A DNA stretch of 64,000 bases from Lotus japonicus (GCF_012489685.1 NC_080044.1:74324732-74388731), one strand, 5' to 3'. Positions 46,700 through 60,081 are shown, counted from the stretch's first letter. The notes: a model not told the origin generated them from the sequence alone. Translations and numbers: made by a program.

Positions 46700-48130
46700 T
46701 AAAGCATGCTCCTATCGAAAGGGTTAGTCAAGAATGCCCACGTGAACCGACTCAATGAGTCAAGTCAGGCACGTTATTTTGGTCGTAATGGCAAAGTCAG
46801 TAAATGGTCAAGTCAGTCGAAGAGAAAAGAAACATGTCATTTCAATTCATAAAGCTGCATAAAAAATAGCACGTGAACAGCAGGGGTAGCTTGCTCCTCT
46901 CTCTACTTGGTAACGTCAAACAGTAAGGCTATGTATCTTCTATTTTATCTTTATTGTTTTTTATCCAATGCATCGTGTAAGTTACATGTGTGGGTTGGTG
47001 ATACCATATTAATCTTAATTTTTGTAGTATCTTGGGTCCAAATTTATTTTTGTACACTGAATGGGGCAGTGAGTTCCATTAAACGGCGCATTATTAGGCC
47101 TTTAGAGCGTTTGCAGGATTTAATGGACCATGTTACCAATCATAGTATTGGGCTTGCATTACCTTGGCCCATTCAAATTGTGGCAAGACTTGAAATGTTT
47201 TTGTTGTTTCCCATTAGCTTGTGCTTGTTAGTTTCAGCAATTACGAATGAGGTCGTGCATTTACCTGGCCCAATCTATGGTCCATAGAGCTAATATGTGG
47301 GCCATTATGCTGACCAAAAAAATAATGTGGTCCATTGTTCTCAGGCATGCACTCCGCCGTGGCCGCACAACTTCGTTTTCTCCGGCGTGGAAAATCTGGA
47401 AATTTTCCAGAGTTTTTCCATATTTTTAAAAATGTAACAAGAAATAGTTTGGGGGATCCCATCCTCTTATAGCCAAAACAACCGAAGGAATAGCACCTCT
47501 CCGCCCCGCTAAAACCGCTCCGATATGATATGCGTGGTTCCGTTTTCAAAGGCGGCCCAGATTCGTAGTGCACGAATCAGATCTGAGACGCTGACTGAAC
47601 CCCAAAACGCGTCGCCTTGGTGCTAATACCTTTGACAAAGAAGTTTACTAGATCAAGATCTGCGGGGTAGTGATTTTAATGGAAGTTAAGTTTACCAGAT
47701 CTACGAAACGGGGAGAAATATTGAACTCTGTAAGCTGAATTTACTGCCGGTTATATGTATGAGAACCAAAAACTAATCTTATAGAAGGGAAAAGAGCTAT
47801 CCAAAGACTCAGAGAAGGCAAGCTTCCATGGTATCGTAGGAGAACGAGAGTATTGAAATTGCTTGGTTTTGGGTATATATAGTTAGGACTAGTTTCAAGA
47901 TATTACAACTCAAAGGGTCTATACTGGAGTAGAGAAACCTTGCAGCCATTTACGTGGATAACGAAATGTAATAGGGCCAAAATTATACTTCGAATAGTCC
48001 ATAGGGCCAAGCCATAATTATTTACCTCAACTGATCCGGACCATTCAATTAAAATATTATAAATCAATGGCTAAGACAGGGGAGGCACCCATGCCTCTTC
48101 AGAGAAGTGGCATATGGAAGCCTGTCCCTA
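45508..48130. other. Spacer with AT microsatellite, no supported gene
   Basis: A diverged relative of the 161-bp MITE may lie near 45520-45660 (purine-rich, GGAAGAAAAAATATAGAAAG). AT-rich tandem words occupy 46490-46700. A hydrophobic 126-codon frame at 46907-47287 has no ATG at its start and no recognisable family. Confidence 0.45.
46490..46700. repeat. (TA)n-rich tandem repeat
   Basis: Three copies of a word with TTATAATAATTATAATATTT followed by runs of TA, interspersed with TTCTGTTACTCC. The structure is palindromic and prone to assembly error. Confidence 0.8.
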
Positions 48131-50580
48131 TAATAAAGGGATGCTTTATCCAAATTTTCTCAAGCTAAATTTTGTGCAAATTTTTGAGTGGCAGTGAAAA
48201 TTTTCAATTTTTAGTCAAAATTCCTGAATTTTAAAGGTATTAGCCCTTGGAATAGGTGACGGAATTCAAAAAATTAAATTTTCCGTGTTTCATTATATGA
48301 TAAAGGAGAGATTTAACTAAAATTTCTCCTCAAATTTTTTAGTATTGGTTGAAGTTTTCAAATTTTTGTCGAAATTCTTGTGTTTTAAAGATGTTAGCCC
48401 ATCGATTTAGTTGCGAAGTCTAAAAAAATTAATTGTTTTGAGTTTCATGGTATATAGAAGAGAGGCTTTAACCAAGTGTTACTCAGGATTAATATTATGA
48501 ATTTTTTGAGTATCACTGTTGTTTTTTTGTTTTTAGCCGTAATTCCTGCGTTTTAAATTTGTTAGCCCATGGAATGAGTGACGAAATTCGAAAAAAATTA
48601 AATTTCACACGTTTCAAAATATGATGAAGGAGAACTTTAACCAAAATTTCTCATGCTAAATTTGTGCAAATGTTAGAGTGTTGGTGGAAGTTTTCAATTC
48701 TTGTTCGAAATTCTTGAGTTTTAAAGCTAAATGCCCATGAAATAAGTGACTAATTCCAAAAAGATTGAATTTTACGAGTTTTATCATAAAATAAAGGGGT
48801 GCTTTAACCAAATTTTCTCAAGTTAAAATTTGTGCAAATTTCTGAGTGTCGGTGAAAATTTCTAATTTTTAGTTGAAATTCCTGAATTTTAAAGTATTAG
48901 CCCTTGTAATAGGTGACAGAATTCAAAAAAATTAATTTCTTTGTGTTTCATTATATGATGAAGGGTAGATTTAGCCAAAATTTCTCAAGCCAAAATTTAT
49001 TCAAATTTTTGAGTGTTAGTTCAAATTATCAATTTTTATCGAAATTTTTGAATGTTAAATGTATTAACCCATGGAATGGGTGACAAAATTCAAAAGAATT
49101 AATTTTTCCGAGTTTCATTGTATGATTAAGGGGAGCTATAACCAAACTCTCTCAAAGTAAAATATGGGCAAGTTTTTTTGTGGTTGTGCAGATTTTCAAT
49201 ATTTTGTCAAAGTTCGTGACTTTTAAAGATGTTAGCCCATTGATTTAGTTGCAAAGTCTTAAAAAATTAATTTGTTTGATTTTCATGGTATATAGAAGGG
49301 AGGCTTTAACCAAGTTTTACTCAGGATTAATATTATGAATTTTTTGAGTATCGGTGTAGTTTTTTATTTTTAGCCGTAATTCCTGCGTTTTAAAGGTGTT
49401 AGCTTATGTAATGAGTGACGAAATTCGAAAAAAATTAAATTCCCCACATTTCAACATATGATGAAGGTGAACTTTAACCAAACTTTCTCATGCTAAATTT
49501 GTGCAAATGTTAGAGTGTTGGTGAAAATTTTCAATTTTTATTCGAAATTCTTGAGTTTTAAAGCTAAATGCCCATGGAATAAGTGACGAATCCCAAAAAA
49601 ATTGAATTTAACGAGTTTCGTCATATAATAAAGGAGTGCTTTAACCAAATTTTCTCAAGCTAAAATTTTTGCAAATTTCTGAGTGTCGGTGAAAATTTCC
49701 AATTTTTAGTCGAAATTCCTGAATTTTAAAGGTATTAGCCCTTGGAATAGGTGGCAGAATTCAAAAAAAATAAAATTTTCCGTGTTTCATTATATGTTGA
49801 AGGGGAGATTTAACCAAAATTCTCTAGTCAAAAGTTGTTCAAAGTTTTGAGTGTTGGTTGAAATTTTTAATTTTTTGTCGAAACTCTTGAATTTTAAATG
49901 TATTAACCCTTGGAATGGGTGACAAAATTCAAAAAAAATTAATTTTCCGAGTTTCATCGTATGATTAAGGGGAGTCTTAACCAAACTTTGTCAACGTAAA
50001 ATATGGTCAAGTTTTTTAGTGTTGTTGCATATTTTAAATTTTTTGTCGAAATTCGTGAGTTTTAAAGATGTTAGCCCAATTTAGTTTCGAAGTCTAAAAA
50101 AATTAATTTTTTTGAGTTTCATGGTATAAAGGAGGAGGCTTTAACCAAGTTTTACTTAGGATTAATATTATGAATTTTTTGAGTATCGGTGTAGTTTTTT
50201 TGTTTTTCGCTGTAATTCTTGCGTTTTAAATGTGTTAGCCCACGAAGAGAGTAACAAAATTCGAAAAAAATTAAATTGTCCACGTTTCATAATATGATGA
50301 AGGAGTACTTTAACCAAAATTTCTCAAGCTAAATTTGTGCAAATGTTAGAGTGTTGTTGGAAATTTTTAATTTTTGTTCGAAATTCTTGAGTTTTAAAGC
50401 TAAAATGCTCATGGAATAAGTGACAAATTCCAAAAAAAATTAAATTTTACGAGTTTTATTATATAATGAAGAAGTGTTTTAACCAAATTTTCTCAAGCTA
50501 AAATTTGTGCAAATTTCTGAGTGTCGGTGGAAATTTCCAATTTCTAATCGAAATGTCTGAATTTTTAAGGTATTACCTTT
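48131..50580. repeat. Satellite DNA: ~167-bp monomers in five-monomer higher-order repeats
   Basis: About 15 consecutive monomers of ~167 bp, each with a core like CGAAATTCCTGAATTTTAAA, a ...TTAGCCC...GGAATAGGTGAC... stretch, and AACCAAATTTTCTCAAGCTA. Monomers are not equally similar: type-specific words recur every fifth monomer. GATTAATATTATGAATTTTT begins at 48487, 49325 and 50160 (838 and 835 bp apart), and GAGTGTCGGTG at 48844, 49681 and 50519 (837 and 838 bp). This is a higher-order repeat of three units, the first slightly shortened at its left end. No ORF. Array borders are by eye. Confidence 0.95.
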
Positions 50581-50589
50581 GTAAGTGAT

Positions 50590-51190
50590 ATATAGTTCCA
50601 GAGACATGCACTTTCCCGTAGTAGTGAGTAGAGTTGATCCCACTTAAACTTTCCTTCATGGGAAAAAAATTGTTAATGTTGGATGAGTTATTTTGAAAAG
50701 TGAGTCATATTGTACCATCAAATACTTTATAAAACTGCAAACTTGCTTTTTTGTCTTGTCACTCCTCCACCACGTGTGTCACCATCACCACCGCCTCGGG
50801 CACATCCTGATGCAATAATATAAATGCTTGAACATTATTGCTCCAATGCTGCTATGCTGGCATGCTGCCAATGCCATGCCAAGGTAATGCTAATGGAAGT
50901 GGGCAATAAGGTTGATGTTGATCCCATACAACAGGGGGCACCAGCTTCGGTTTTCATCCATCTCAACCAACGGCCCGTGTTTGACTTTATATGTCAGAAG
51001 GACCGCGACAGATCAGATGTGTCAATTAAGTGAGGCTACTCTTTTTGGTACAAGTTGGAACTCTGCTCCTAGTCACGCCTCATGGAGAAATAATGAAAGC
51101 TCATTTGAAGAGCCGTAAATGAAAAGATTTGCTAGGTGAAACGTTAGGGGTCAAAACTCTGACGAAAGAATTGATTTACTAATAACAACT
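50590..51190. other. Spacer without a supported gene
   Basis: Short overlapping frames near 50824-51118 show no recognisable motif. Sequence is less AT-rich than its surroundings. Confidence 0.4.
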
Positions 51191-51200
51191 AACATTTATT

Positions 51201-52645
51201 GGGTTCATTTAGTGTACACAAGTTTTTTCTTGTGTAAGGTTGCACAAACCTAGTTTTTACCTGCCCTTGTAGGTTCTCAGGTCATCTATATTTTTTATTT
51301 AAAAATTTATATGTTTATTTCCTCCTCCTCTCCACCACCTTCCTCCCCTCAGCCTCCATTCCATCCGCTGCCGCCACCATCAAATTTTTTTTTAGCAAAC
51401 ACCATCTTATATTTCTGTTTTGTTGTATCAGTAGAAAGTGATTTTCACGATACTCAAAAAAAAGAAAGTGATTTTCATTCCAAATTTTCTCACGTTTCTA
51501 GTTTACACCAAGCAAGTAGATTTCAAACTATCAAAACATGCATCTGAAAAACAGAAACAAAACAAAATAAGTATTGGTGATTAGGAACCATGTTGTGATC
51601 CATAACACTCTCTCAAGACCTGAATTACTGGACGAAACACAGCTGAGAGGAACAACAGAAGCAAGTCGTGTATTCTGCACATTGCCACTCACTGATTTGG
51701 AAAACGCCACAGTGAACATCTCTCCCTCCATAATCTAATTCACAGTGTTGGCAGAAAAAGGGTCTCCACCCTCCCCCACCACTAACCACCCCTTCCTTCC
51801 TCCACCACCGACCTCCCCCCCCCCCCTCTCTTCCTTGCCTTCATCCTTCCCCTATAATCCAACAACACCACCCCCACTCAACAGAACCACCACCACCCAT
51901 AAACCCATCCTCCTCTGCCCATTCCTTTCCCCCAATTTCGCACCCAGCTACCACTATACCACCACAATTGAAAGGAACCCAATCTTGAAACAAACCTATC
52001 TCTGTCTACTTCATCCCCAAATTTAAACCTCTGAAATCCCCACCGCAAAACCATCTTGGGTAATTGCTATTTCACGGTGTTGTTGGAATGAAAGAAGGAA
52101 GAGGATCAAGATTGGATTCAGATTAAACCTGACAAACACCCATCTGATTTTGGCTGTGGAAACAACATAGGGTTGTCTCGGACCGCCGCAGATCTGATGC
52201 AGCACCACCACCACCGACCCATCCTCCACCTCTTCCTTCTTTTCTTTTTTAGCTCAAATCTATAGCACCGACCCATCCTCCACCTCTATGTGTGCGGCGC
52301 CTTGCATGTGGGCGGGATCGGCGACGGCGGAGAGTGTGCGTTTCTTAGCAGTTGGTGGTGGTTATTACAGTAGATGTCAGCGCGGCGGCGACGGCAGGAT
52401 TCTGGGATGACGGCGGCGTTGGTAGAGGAGAACCAGAGGAAGAAAGTGACGAAGAGGAAGGAGGAGAACAACGAGGGTGGGAGGGTGGTGGAAGTTGTGG
52501 TTCTGATGGGTGGTTGTGGGAGGAGAATAAAAAAGATAAAATAAAAATAAAAAGTAAATAACCGGGAAAATAACCTGGAATAACAGGTAAAGCTAGGTTT
52601 GTGCAACCTTACACAAAGAAAAACTTGTGTACACTAAATAAACCC
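51201..52645. mobile_element. Non-autonomous Mutator-like element (1445 bp), possible Pack-MULE
   Basis: ACATTTATT flanks it exactly on both sides (51192-51200 and 52646-52654). Long terminal inverted repeats, over 50 bp with few mismatches, begin GGGTTCATTTAGTGTACACA and, inverted, GGGTTTATTTAGTGTACACA and continue through GTAAGGTTGCACAAACCTAG. The interior is much more GC-rich than the surrounding spacer, with codon-like Pro/Ser-rich and Gly-rich stretches (51750-52500), but no transposase motif. That composition suggests captured host-gene fragments. It ends ~325 bp from the lipoxygenase stop codon. Confidence 0.85.
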
Positions 52646-52970
52646 ACATTTATTTATAAAAAAACACATGTAATATCTCATAAATTAGAATCATAATTTT
52701 CAATGCACATTCACTTAATGAAAGACAATTATTCAATTAATTAAGCGAACGTGAGCACATTCACACATCACAAATCCAAACAGAGTTCATTAAGGCAAAT
52801 CCTTAAATATAAGCGGTGCAACGAATCTTTATTGCTCATCAAATATTCAGTCAGGGCTATCCTTAAATTTAAGCGGTTTCTGCCCATAAAATAGTTTATC
52901 CGACCAGACATAATTAATAAGCAACAAGTGACCATACCAAATTACCAATGCAATCTAAAGTCTAAACTGA

Positions 52971-55900
52971 TCATATAGATATACTGTTGGGAATTCCACG
53001 ACCAGTTACCCCTGGTCCAGACGTGGGAAGCAAAAGTTCATAGGGAGCCACACCTGCTCCACTTCTGTTTTTCAAGCGAGGGTCCTTATTTCTTGCCTTT
53101 ATGATCTCCTCTATCTCCTCTAGTCTAGCAGAGAATTTACTAAACAGTTTCAATATTTCATGATCATGATGCAGAGGATTTACTTCACCCAAATACTCTT
53201 CATCAGGTGAATGAGTGGACAGTGTGTCCTGAACAGCCATTACTTTGGTTGCTTGAAGTTGTGTAGGCAGTGATGACAGGAAAACAAGCTCAGGATTCTC
53301 AATGAACTTTTCGTAATCATGATCATTCTCTTGAGGGATGAGTCTTCTCATGAGGGTAGGACGGTTTGGCACATACCCTCCAAAGGGGTATTGTCCAAAA
53401 TTTATGGCAGCATGTTGGCCTGAAGCAACCCATATCATTGTGGTGAGTATGCCTGATAGGTCCTGTTTGGTTTCGAGTTTAGACCACCAGGGCTCATTGC
53501 TTTTGTCACGGTGACCTTTAAACTTGATCTCATTCCACCATGCTTGGAGCTCAACATCAGATGTGACTGAATTTGGATCGGAGTAGAAGTGTTCAACGTA
53601 GGATTCTACCCATTCTTTAATGGCAGACCAGATTAGTAGTCCATCCGCAGCATAAGGGTAGTCATCAATCACAAGTTTTAGGCCACAGGGCATTGAAGGG
53701 TCTTCCACTGCCATGCCCCTGAAAAGTGAAGAGTTTTAACAACAGACTACAAGTATATTATGTCCTTTTAAATGTTTGAATCAGTTTCTTTTTCCTCAAA
53801 ATCGATTCTTACACCCAGAAGCTATTCAATGTGTGTTTGGATCAGGTTTGTCTTAATTCATTTTGGTAAAATTGATTGTAGTAAAAATGACTTGAAAGTT
53901 GAGTGATTTATCATTTATGTTTGGAACATTTATGTAAAAGTTATTTTTGCAAGGTAATGTTGTTATTATCTAGTTGTAAAATCTCACAATTGACTATGTT
54001 TTATACAGAAGCTACTCTATCTAGCTTATAGCAGAGTTAATTTCGGGTCTGAAATCAATCCTCCAAAATGACTCCCAAACATCAATATTTTCATTCAGAA
54101 TTGATTTTACTCTACCAGAATTCATTATGAGGTCTTCCAACGGGAAACCAAACACATTTTATCTTCTAGCAGAATTGATTTAGATTGAAATCATTCTTCA
54201 AAGTCACTCTCAAACATGTATATTGTCATCTAGAATTGATTTTACTCTATCAAATTGATTCTGAGATTCCCCAACACAAAATATTCTCCTCAGAATTGAT
54301 TCTGACTTTAGAACCAATTGTGAAAGAATTTCAAAATATGTACTACTAACTACTAAGGGCATAAAAAAGCAGCGATGGAAGATTTAAATGGGTTTTTGAA
54401 GCCTTAAATCAGTGTGTTACCTCCGAATAAGATCTGCAGGCAGTGACTCCATATCAAATCTCCACATGTTTTTGTAAGCTGCGGAACTCAGCTCCATGGC
54501 ATACTTTCCTGGACTAAATGATGCCTCAATTATACCCCCTCCATTTATAAGATTTTGCCGAGCAATTGTATTAATCTCCAATGTATAGCGCATGTGAGGG
54601 TGTAGCAGCTTGTAAATGGGATGCATTGAGCTTAGTTGTCTATGACTAGCTATTATATACGGCTCCATGCACGCATGAGTCCTTAACCTGCGTAGTACAT
54701 AATGCCAATGTGTCTTACTCAGCCTGGTCTAATAAATCAAGTGCACCCTTTCTTTCAAATAACATGTTTAGATCAGCTTCTCTTCCTAAGAATCAATTAT
54801 GAGACTCATAATGTACCTAACAGAAGCTTCTCTCTTAATTGGATTTGCCTTTAAAATCATTTGTAAACCAGAATGCAGTTTGAATTTTCTCAAACTATGA
54901 AAATTGCCATTTTTGCTATAATTTGGAATTTGCATGATCAGTTTTTTTGTCTTACCAATGATTTACTAGTTGATGAACACCTGCATCATTTGAGCAAACA
55001 TGAGCTTTTGCTAGCTTCCAAATCCAGTGTGTTGTGCCATCATGCCCATGTGTGTAAACTCTTTTACTTCGCGGGGAAGAAGGGCTTTCAGGAAGTGAAA
55101 GCTCAATAGCTATAGGACGCAGAATACCGGTCTTTGTATTGAAGAGAATTGTCCTGGAAGCGTAAGCTTTCCTCCCAGGTAAGGAGTTCATCTTCTTGAT
55201 GAACGGCAGAAGCATGTCATGGTAATCAAGAATAAATAGTCTTTTTTCCTCTATGGCCTGCCAACATAAAAATAATTAGTGCATGTTTGGAAACCCTTCT
55301 ATAATTGATTTAGAAGTCAAAATTAATTATGGGGAGAAAATTTTGTGAGCAGCTTCAGAGTTTCAAAATTGATTCCGATGAAAGAGAAGCTGATCCAAAC
55401 ATGATGTCAGTAGTAGTCAGATAAACAGGTCAAGCAACTAAAGAAAAATAGAGCAAACCTTTTCTAAGCTCATTCCACCAAGTTCTTGCTCTAGTAGTTC
55501 CTTTGTAATCGCTGATTCAGGAGGGCCATAGACAGCAGGATCTAGTTTGCTATTGATAGGAAATTCCTGTGAAAGACAGATAACTTGGTAAGGAGGCCAA
55601 AAATAAACTAATTGACACCTACATGCAACCGCCTAGTGCGTGTTTAGAGACTCAGTAAGTTTTCACGTTTAGGAAGGAAGTGTTCTTTGGAGAAGTTACT
55701 AGGAGTAGCGTTTGGGGATGCAAAAGTGATTCTGAAAGAATTAACTGAAATCCATTTTGTGCATGTTTTGTTTCACGTTGGGAAAAGTTAGAATTGATTC
55801 TACACTATCAGAATCAATTTTTGTATGTTTGGATGTTTCCTTTCACATTTGATTCCAAAATCAATTTTAGGATGAAGCTACAAATCCTAACTTCTGCAGT

Positions 55901-58900
55901 TGACAGAATCAATGGTGGGATTTTGCAAGTGGATTTCACAATATTACCCTCTATAGGAGTCATTTTTCAGATAAATGTATCAAAACAATGAATCATTTCA
56001 CTTTCAACTAAATTTTACGATAATGAATTTTAACAAATCAATTCTGATAACATTAACCCAATCACGCACTAAAAATGGATCCAAACATGCTACTAAATTG
56101 ATATGAAAACTACCTTCAACAGCTCAATATTCACTGGATTGAGCCCCGCTACGGTTTGCCTTGAAAATTCATTGTTCCTCAACCAAGAAAATCTATCTCC
56201 TGGGACAGTACAAAAGGAACTAGTGAAATGCATGTGGTTATGATCATCGAAATTCATAGAGTTGCATTAGCTTTACTAACTGTCTCAAGTCAATAAACTA
56301 AATAAAAGTAGAGCTAGAGCATACGTTTTATAATTGCAGGGATTTCATATTTCAACAATCGCTGTCCAGCACTGAGGACTTCTTTCATCATCCTGCCCAC
56401 TAAGAGATTTTCCACTGCCCCTCTTTGCTCTTCACCTCTCAGACGAACACCATCAATGTAAAGCTTGTCAATCTCCGAGAAGCACTTGAAAGAAATGTCT
56501 GAACTCGACAAAGATGCTGCGAGTGAGGGTATAAGATTGTGGAACAGAGCTTTCAACCTTCCAGCAGAGAAAGTGTTCTGCTTTATTTCTTCAAAAGTTT
56601 CATCCCGGGGCACATAAATAGGATGAGGCTTCTCAATTCTACTCTCAGACAGTGGATCTAATTGCAACAATGCATTGCTCCATTAGACAATTTTGCTGTT
56701 TCATCCAAATCCCAAAATGGCACCAAAGTATATAATAAAATGAAGGAGAAAGATAGTGAACTCTACCGGAGCGGGTTGGGGGTCTGCCGGTTCTGCATCG
56801 GCGGGGATAAGGCCTCTCGTCACCCCCAAGGACTGGCCTAGCAAATCCTTCATCCTTATCAGGGTTTCCCAAGTCATTGTACATTGCATAATCATAGATT
56901 CTTTCATGTGGCTTTCTTAGGCTTTCTCTGTGGGGTTTGGTACCCCTTATGCTTAGCAAGTCCTCACGTCTAAGATCTTTGATACCAGCTGGTGTTTGTG
57001 ATGGTAAGTATGCCTGTCCATGCATGCACAACACAAGTTAATAAGTCGGCTTGAAGAGGAAGAATACATAATGCTAGTAACTCAATGCTTTAATTTTGAA
57101 AGTTCTCTTTAGGTGTGTGTTTGGATTAGTATAGTGAGAATGGAATTGATAGTAAAAGTGACTCAACAGTGTAGTGATTTATGTGTATCAATGTCGTGAA
57201 ATCCAGTTTTGAAATCTCACAATGAACTTTATTGCAAATTTTGAATTAGTAACTTCATCATATAGTTTATTTTGGAGTCAGAATCAGTTCTTAAACTACA
57301 AAATCAATTCTGATAGAATAAAAACAATCGTGGATAACAATATATAACATGTTTGGATTCACATTCAGATCTTCCAGAATCAATTCTATTACTACAAAAA
57401 CAACTAGGAGTAGCTTCTTCCATAATCAATTCTCCGTCCAACATGCAAATCTACCGTGTATCCAAACATGCAGATAAATGTTGGAGAGTCATTTTACATA
57501 CTTGATTTCAGTTCTAAAATTAATAATACAAGAAAATAAAGAGGCTAACTTCTGTGTTGAGCATAACCAATATTGGGATTTAACAACTGGATTTCGCAAC
57601 ATTAATTACAAAAATCACCATTTTCATAGATGTATCCAAACATAAATCACTTCACCTCAACTCACTTTTTTTTTCAATTTTACCAAAATCAAGTGTGCCA
57701 ATGTTGATGCAAATGCAAGTTTCCACTCCAAATATAGATTTTAAAAGTGGTGAATGAATCAATGAATCAATTCTAATACTACCAATGTGAAAAGCAAAGA
57801 TATTATTCTTGTGTAAGAGTGACTCACTTGATTCTTGAATATGATTCTACTTTCACGGTTAACATTCCTTGAATGGATCCATGTGTTTGCCGGGAAGAAA
57901 ACGGGGCCGCCGGCGAAGCCATGAAGGATGATCTCCAGCAGGTAGAACTCCTTGCCATGGTGGTTGGTAATGAGAACAGCACCAGGGCTTCCAAAGTCAC
58001 CTGGCACTGTGAAATCAGCAGTGTATTCCACAATGTATGGAACGTTTGAAGGCTTCGGTAGCCACCCTCTAACGTATGTTTGCGCGCTTTTTCCAGAATT
58101 TGTAACTGGGAAAGTTTAATAGAAAAAGAACAAAAATAAAGTAAGATTTACTCTAATAAAAAGTGGAGAATAATATAGTAATATATGAAATCAGCACAAA
58201 TCACAACGACACAGCCTTTCTGGCTTCTACTAATGCAAATCAGAAAAAGACAAAGAAATGACTCCACAATATAAAATGTAGGAGTAAAATATTAAGCAGA
58301 AACAATTATCACTTTTTGTCTTGTATAAATAAAAAGTATGTACTCCTAATAAATTTCTTGCTTCGGTGGATATAAAAATGCTCTACCAAATCAGGAAAAC
58401 TAGGCTATCATACCAAGCCTCATTACATTATTGGTCTCAATACATTGTACACCCTTCGGTCACTATTACAAGAAAAAAAACAAGTTTTTAAATGCATTTA
58501 ATAAATGATGTATTTAGTCTATAATAATGACTAGATACATTTTTATTCAATGAATCTAAAATGTTGTTTTTTACTTATAATAGTGACCGGAGAGTGTATA
58601 ACAGTAGTGACACATTTAATATTTTTTTTATTCTCTTCATATGTTTAGATATTTTTTAAAAAAAAGTGGAAGATCAATCTTTATTGTTAAATTATTGATG
58701 ACCAAAAGTTGCTTCAGACCCAACAATTTTTTCCTCTAACAAACCTAGTTGCCTTTTCAAACAAAACAAAAACATGAGGCGTTAATAAGAAATAAAAAAA
58801 TCACGTGTCTTAAATAAATAAAAATTATTTAAGATTACAATCGCATCAATTATTGATGTTTTGAAAGTTAAATTTTAACAATTAGTTTTTTAATTAACAT

Positions 58901-59718
58901 TTACAAATCTACCTTCTTGCTTGAAATAATCCTATAGAATGATCAAAACAATTTTCATAAAAAAACCTTGTCAGAGGAAAATGTAATCACTGCATATTAT
59001 TGCTAAATATAGTTAATACTCTTTTAAAATAGAAAAAAATTAAAAAATAAATAAAATGGAGTTATTAGCATCTCAAAAATCAATAAGTAAAATTTAGATG
59101 AGTTTGGCTTCGATCACCACCATGAGTTCGTGCAAGCCTTTGAGACTATCGGTGCTTATAGAGCTACTTGCAGATCATTCACCAATATAATTCTCATGTT
59201 GAGTGAGAATGGAACACACATATTCTCTCTAATCCTCATGCTAGCTAGGTTCTTTTAATTTTTCATAATCATAACCAAAATGGCTAAACTCCTCTTTAAT
59301 TTTGAGCAAAGTGATGAAGAAAGAGAAAGAGAAGAGAGATCATAGTAGAAATATGAACAAGTTGGAACTAACCAGGGTCAATTTGGTCACTAACAAGTTG
59401 AATCTGAATCCCCTGACCAACTCCATTGAGCAAAGACTCCCACTGATCTTCAACCATTTCACCAAAATTCTCCTTCATCTTCTTCTTTATGGTCACCACC
59501 GCCCTCACTTCTATCACTCCACCTTCTTCTACCACTCGCAGTGAACCGTCGCTGTCCAACGACGTCGCAGCCTTGTCTCCGCTGCTGATCACAGCTCGAA
59601 TCCGCCATCCAGATGTTGGGAAACAGATCCTCCGGCGACTGGCGTCTGTGCCTACGGCGGGGATCGGCGGCGATCGGCGGAGGGAGAAATTTGAGTTGAG
59701 AGGTTTCACAGCTAACAT
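52971..59718 (-). CDS. LOX: Chloroplast-type lipoxygenase (904 aa, 9 exons)
   Basis: Linoleate/linolenate oxygenase of plastids, first step of oxylipin and jasmonate-type synthesis. Exons (minus): 59718-59373, 58105-57828, 57013-56767, 56657-56325, 56199-56114, 55566-55459, 55257-54956, 54687-54421, 53718-52971; all phases match and give 904 codons. Residues 1-45 are Arg/Ser-rich, like a transit peptide. Residues ~75-205 are the PLAT/C2 domain, then the catalytic domain. All five iron ligands are present: His561 and His566 (VHQLVNHW), His758 and Asn762 ([10 protein letters not shown]), and the C-terminal Ile904 (RGIPNSISI). Length and transit peptide fit type-2 13-lipoxygenases; the 9/13 specificity is inferred. 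Introns 2, 5, 6 and 8 hold related MITE-like repeats. Elements of Mutator type lie at both ends. No lesion seen. Confidence 0.95.
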
Positions 59719-59800
59719 GGTGTTTTGGTGTTGACCATAAGTAGCAGCTAGAAGTGCGTGTGTGCTGTAACTGACCGGAGAGAAGAGTGATACACGGTCT

Positions 59801-59808
59801 TGTTTATA
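59801..59808 (-). promoter_or_regulatory. TATA box of the lipoxygenase gene
   Basis: TATAAACA on the minus strand, about 83 bp upstream of the ATG, giving a predicted 5'UTR of ~50 nt. It is the only good TATA before the MITE boundary at 59819. Confidence 0.6.
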
Positions 59809-59818
59809 CTTTCCAAAC

Positions 59819-60081
59819 GGGAGTTGGGTTTGGCACCCCACCTACGGGGCTTGGCACCCCACTTTATCAAATACGGAATTTAAAGTTCCGTATTCTTCAT
59901 ATTGAATACGGAACTTAAAATTCCGTATTGTATTTAAACATGCGTGTCACATTTTCAACCACTCATTATATACTAAAATAGATACGGAATTTTATTTTCC
60001 GTATTGATACGGAACTTTAAATTCCGTATTTAATAAAGTGGGGTGCAAAGCGTAAGGGGTGGGGCTCCAAACCCAATTCCC
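59819..60081. mobile_element. Mutator-type MITE (263 bp) in the lipoxygenase proximal promoter
   Basis: TTTCCAAAC is exactly duplicated at 59810-59818 and 60082-60090. The arms (GGGAGTTGGGTTTGGCACCC left, GGGAATTGGGTTTGGAGCCC inverted right) pair for ~75 bp. The interior repeats ATACGGAATTTAAAGTTCCG-type palindromes. The 9-bp duplication adjoins the TATA box, so sequence further upstream was displaced by 272 bp. Confidence 0.9.

Noticed and set aside
46907..47287. 126-codon hydrophobic frame
   Set aside because: No ATG at the start of the frame, no recognisable domain, and no promoter or splice context; kept only as a note in the spacer entry.
47241..47573. 110-codon minus-strand frame
   Set aside because: No family motif and no start or splice support.
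59368..59841. Longer first exon of the lipoxygenase starting upstream of 59718
   Set aside because: The upstream extension covers the TATA box and the MITE's target duplication; the ATG at 59718 begins a good transit peptide.
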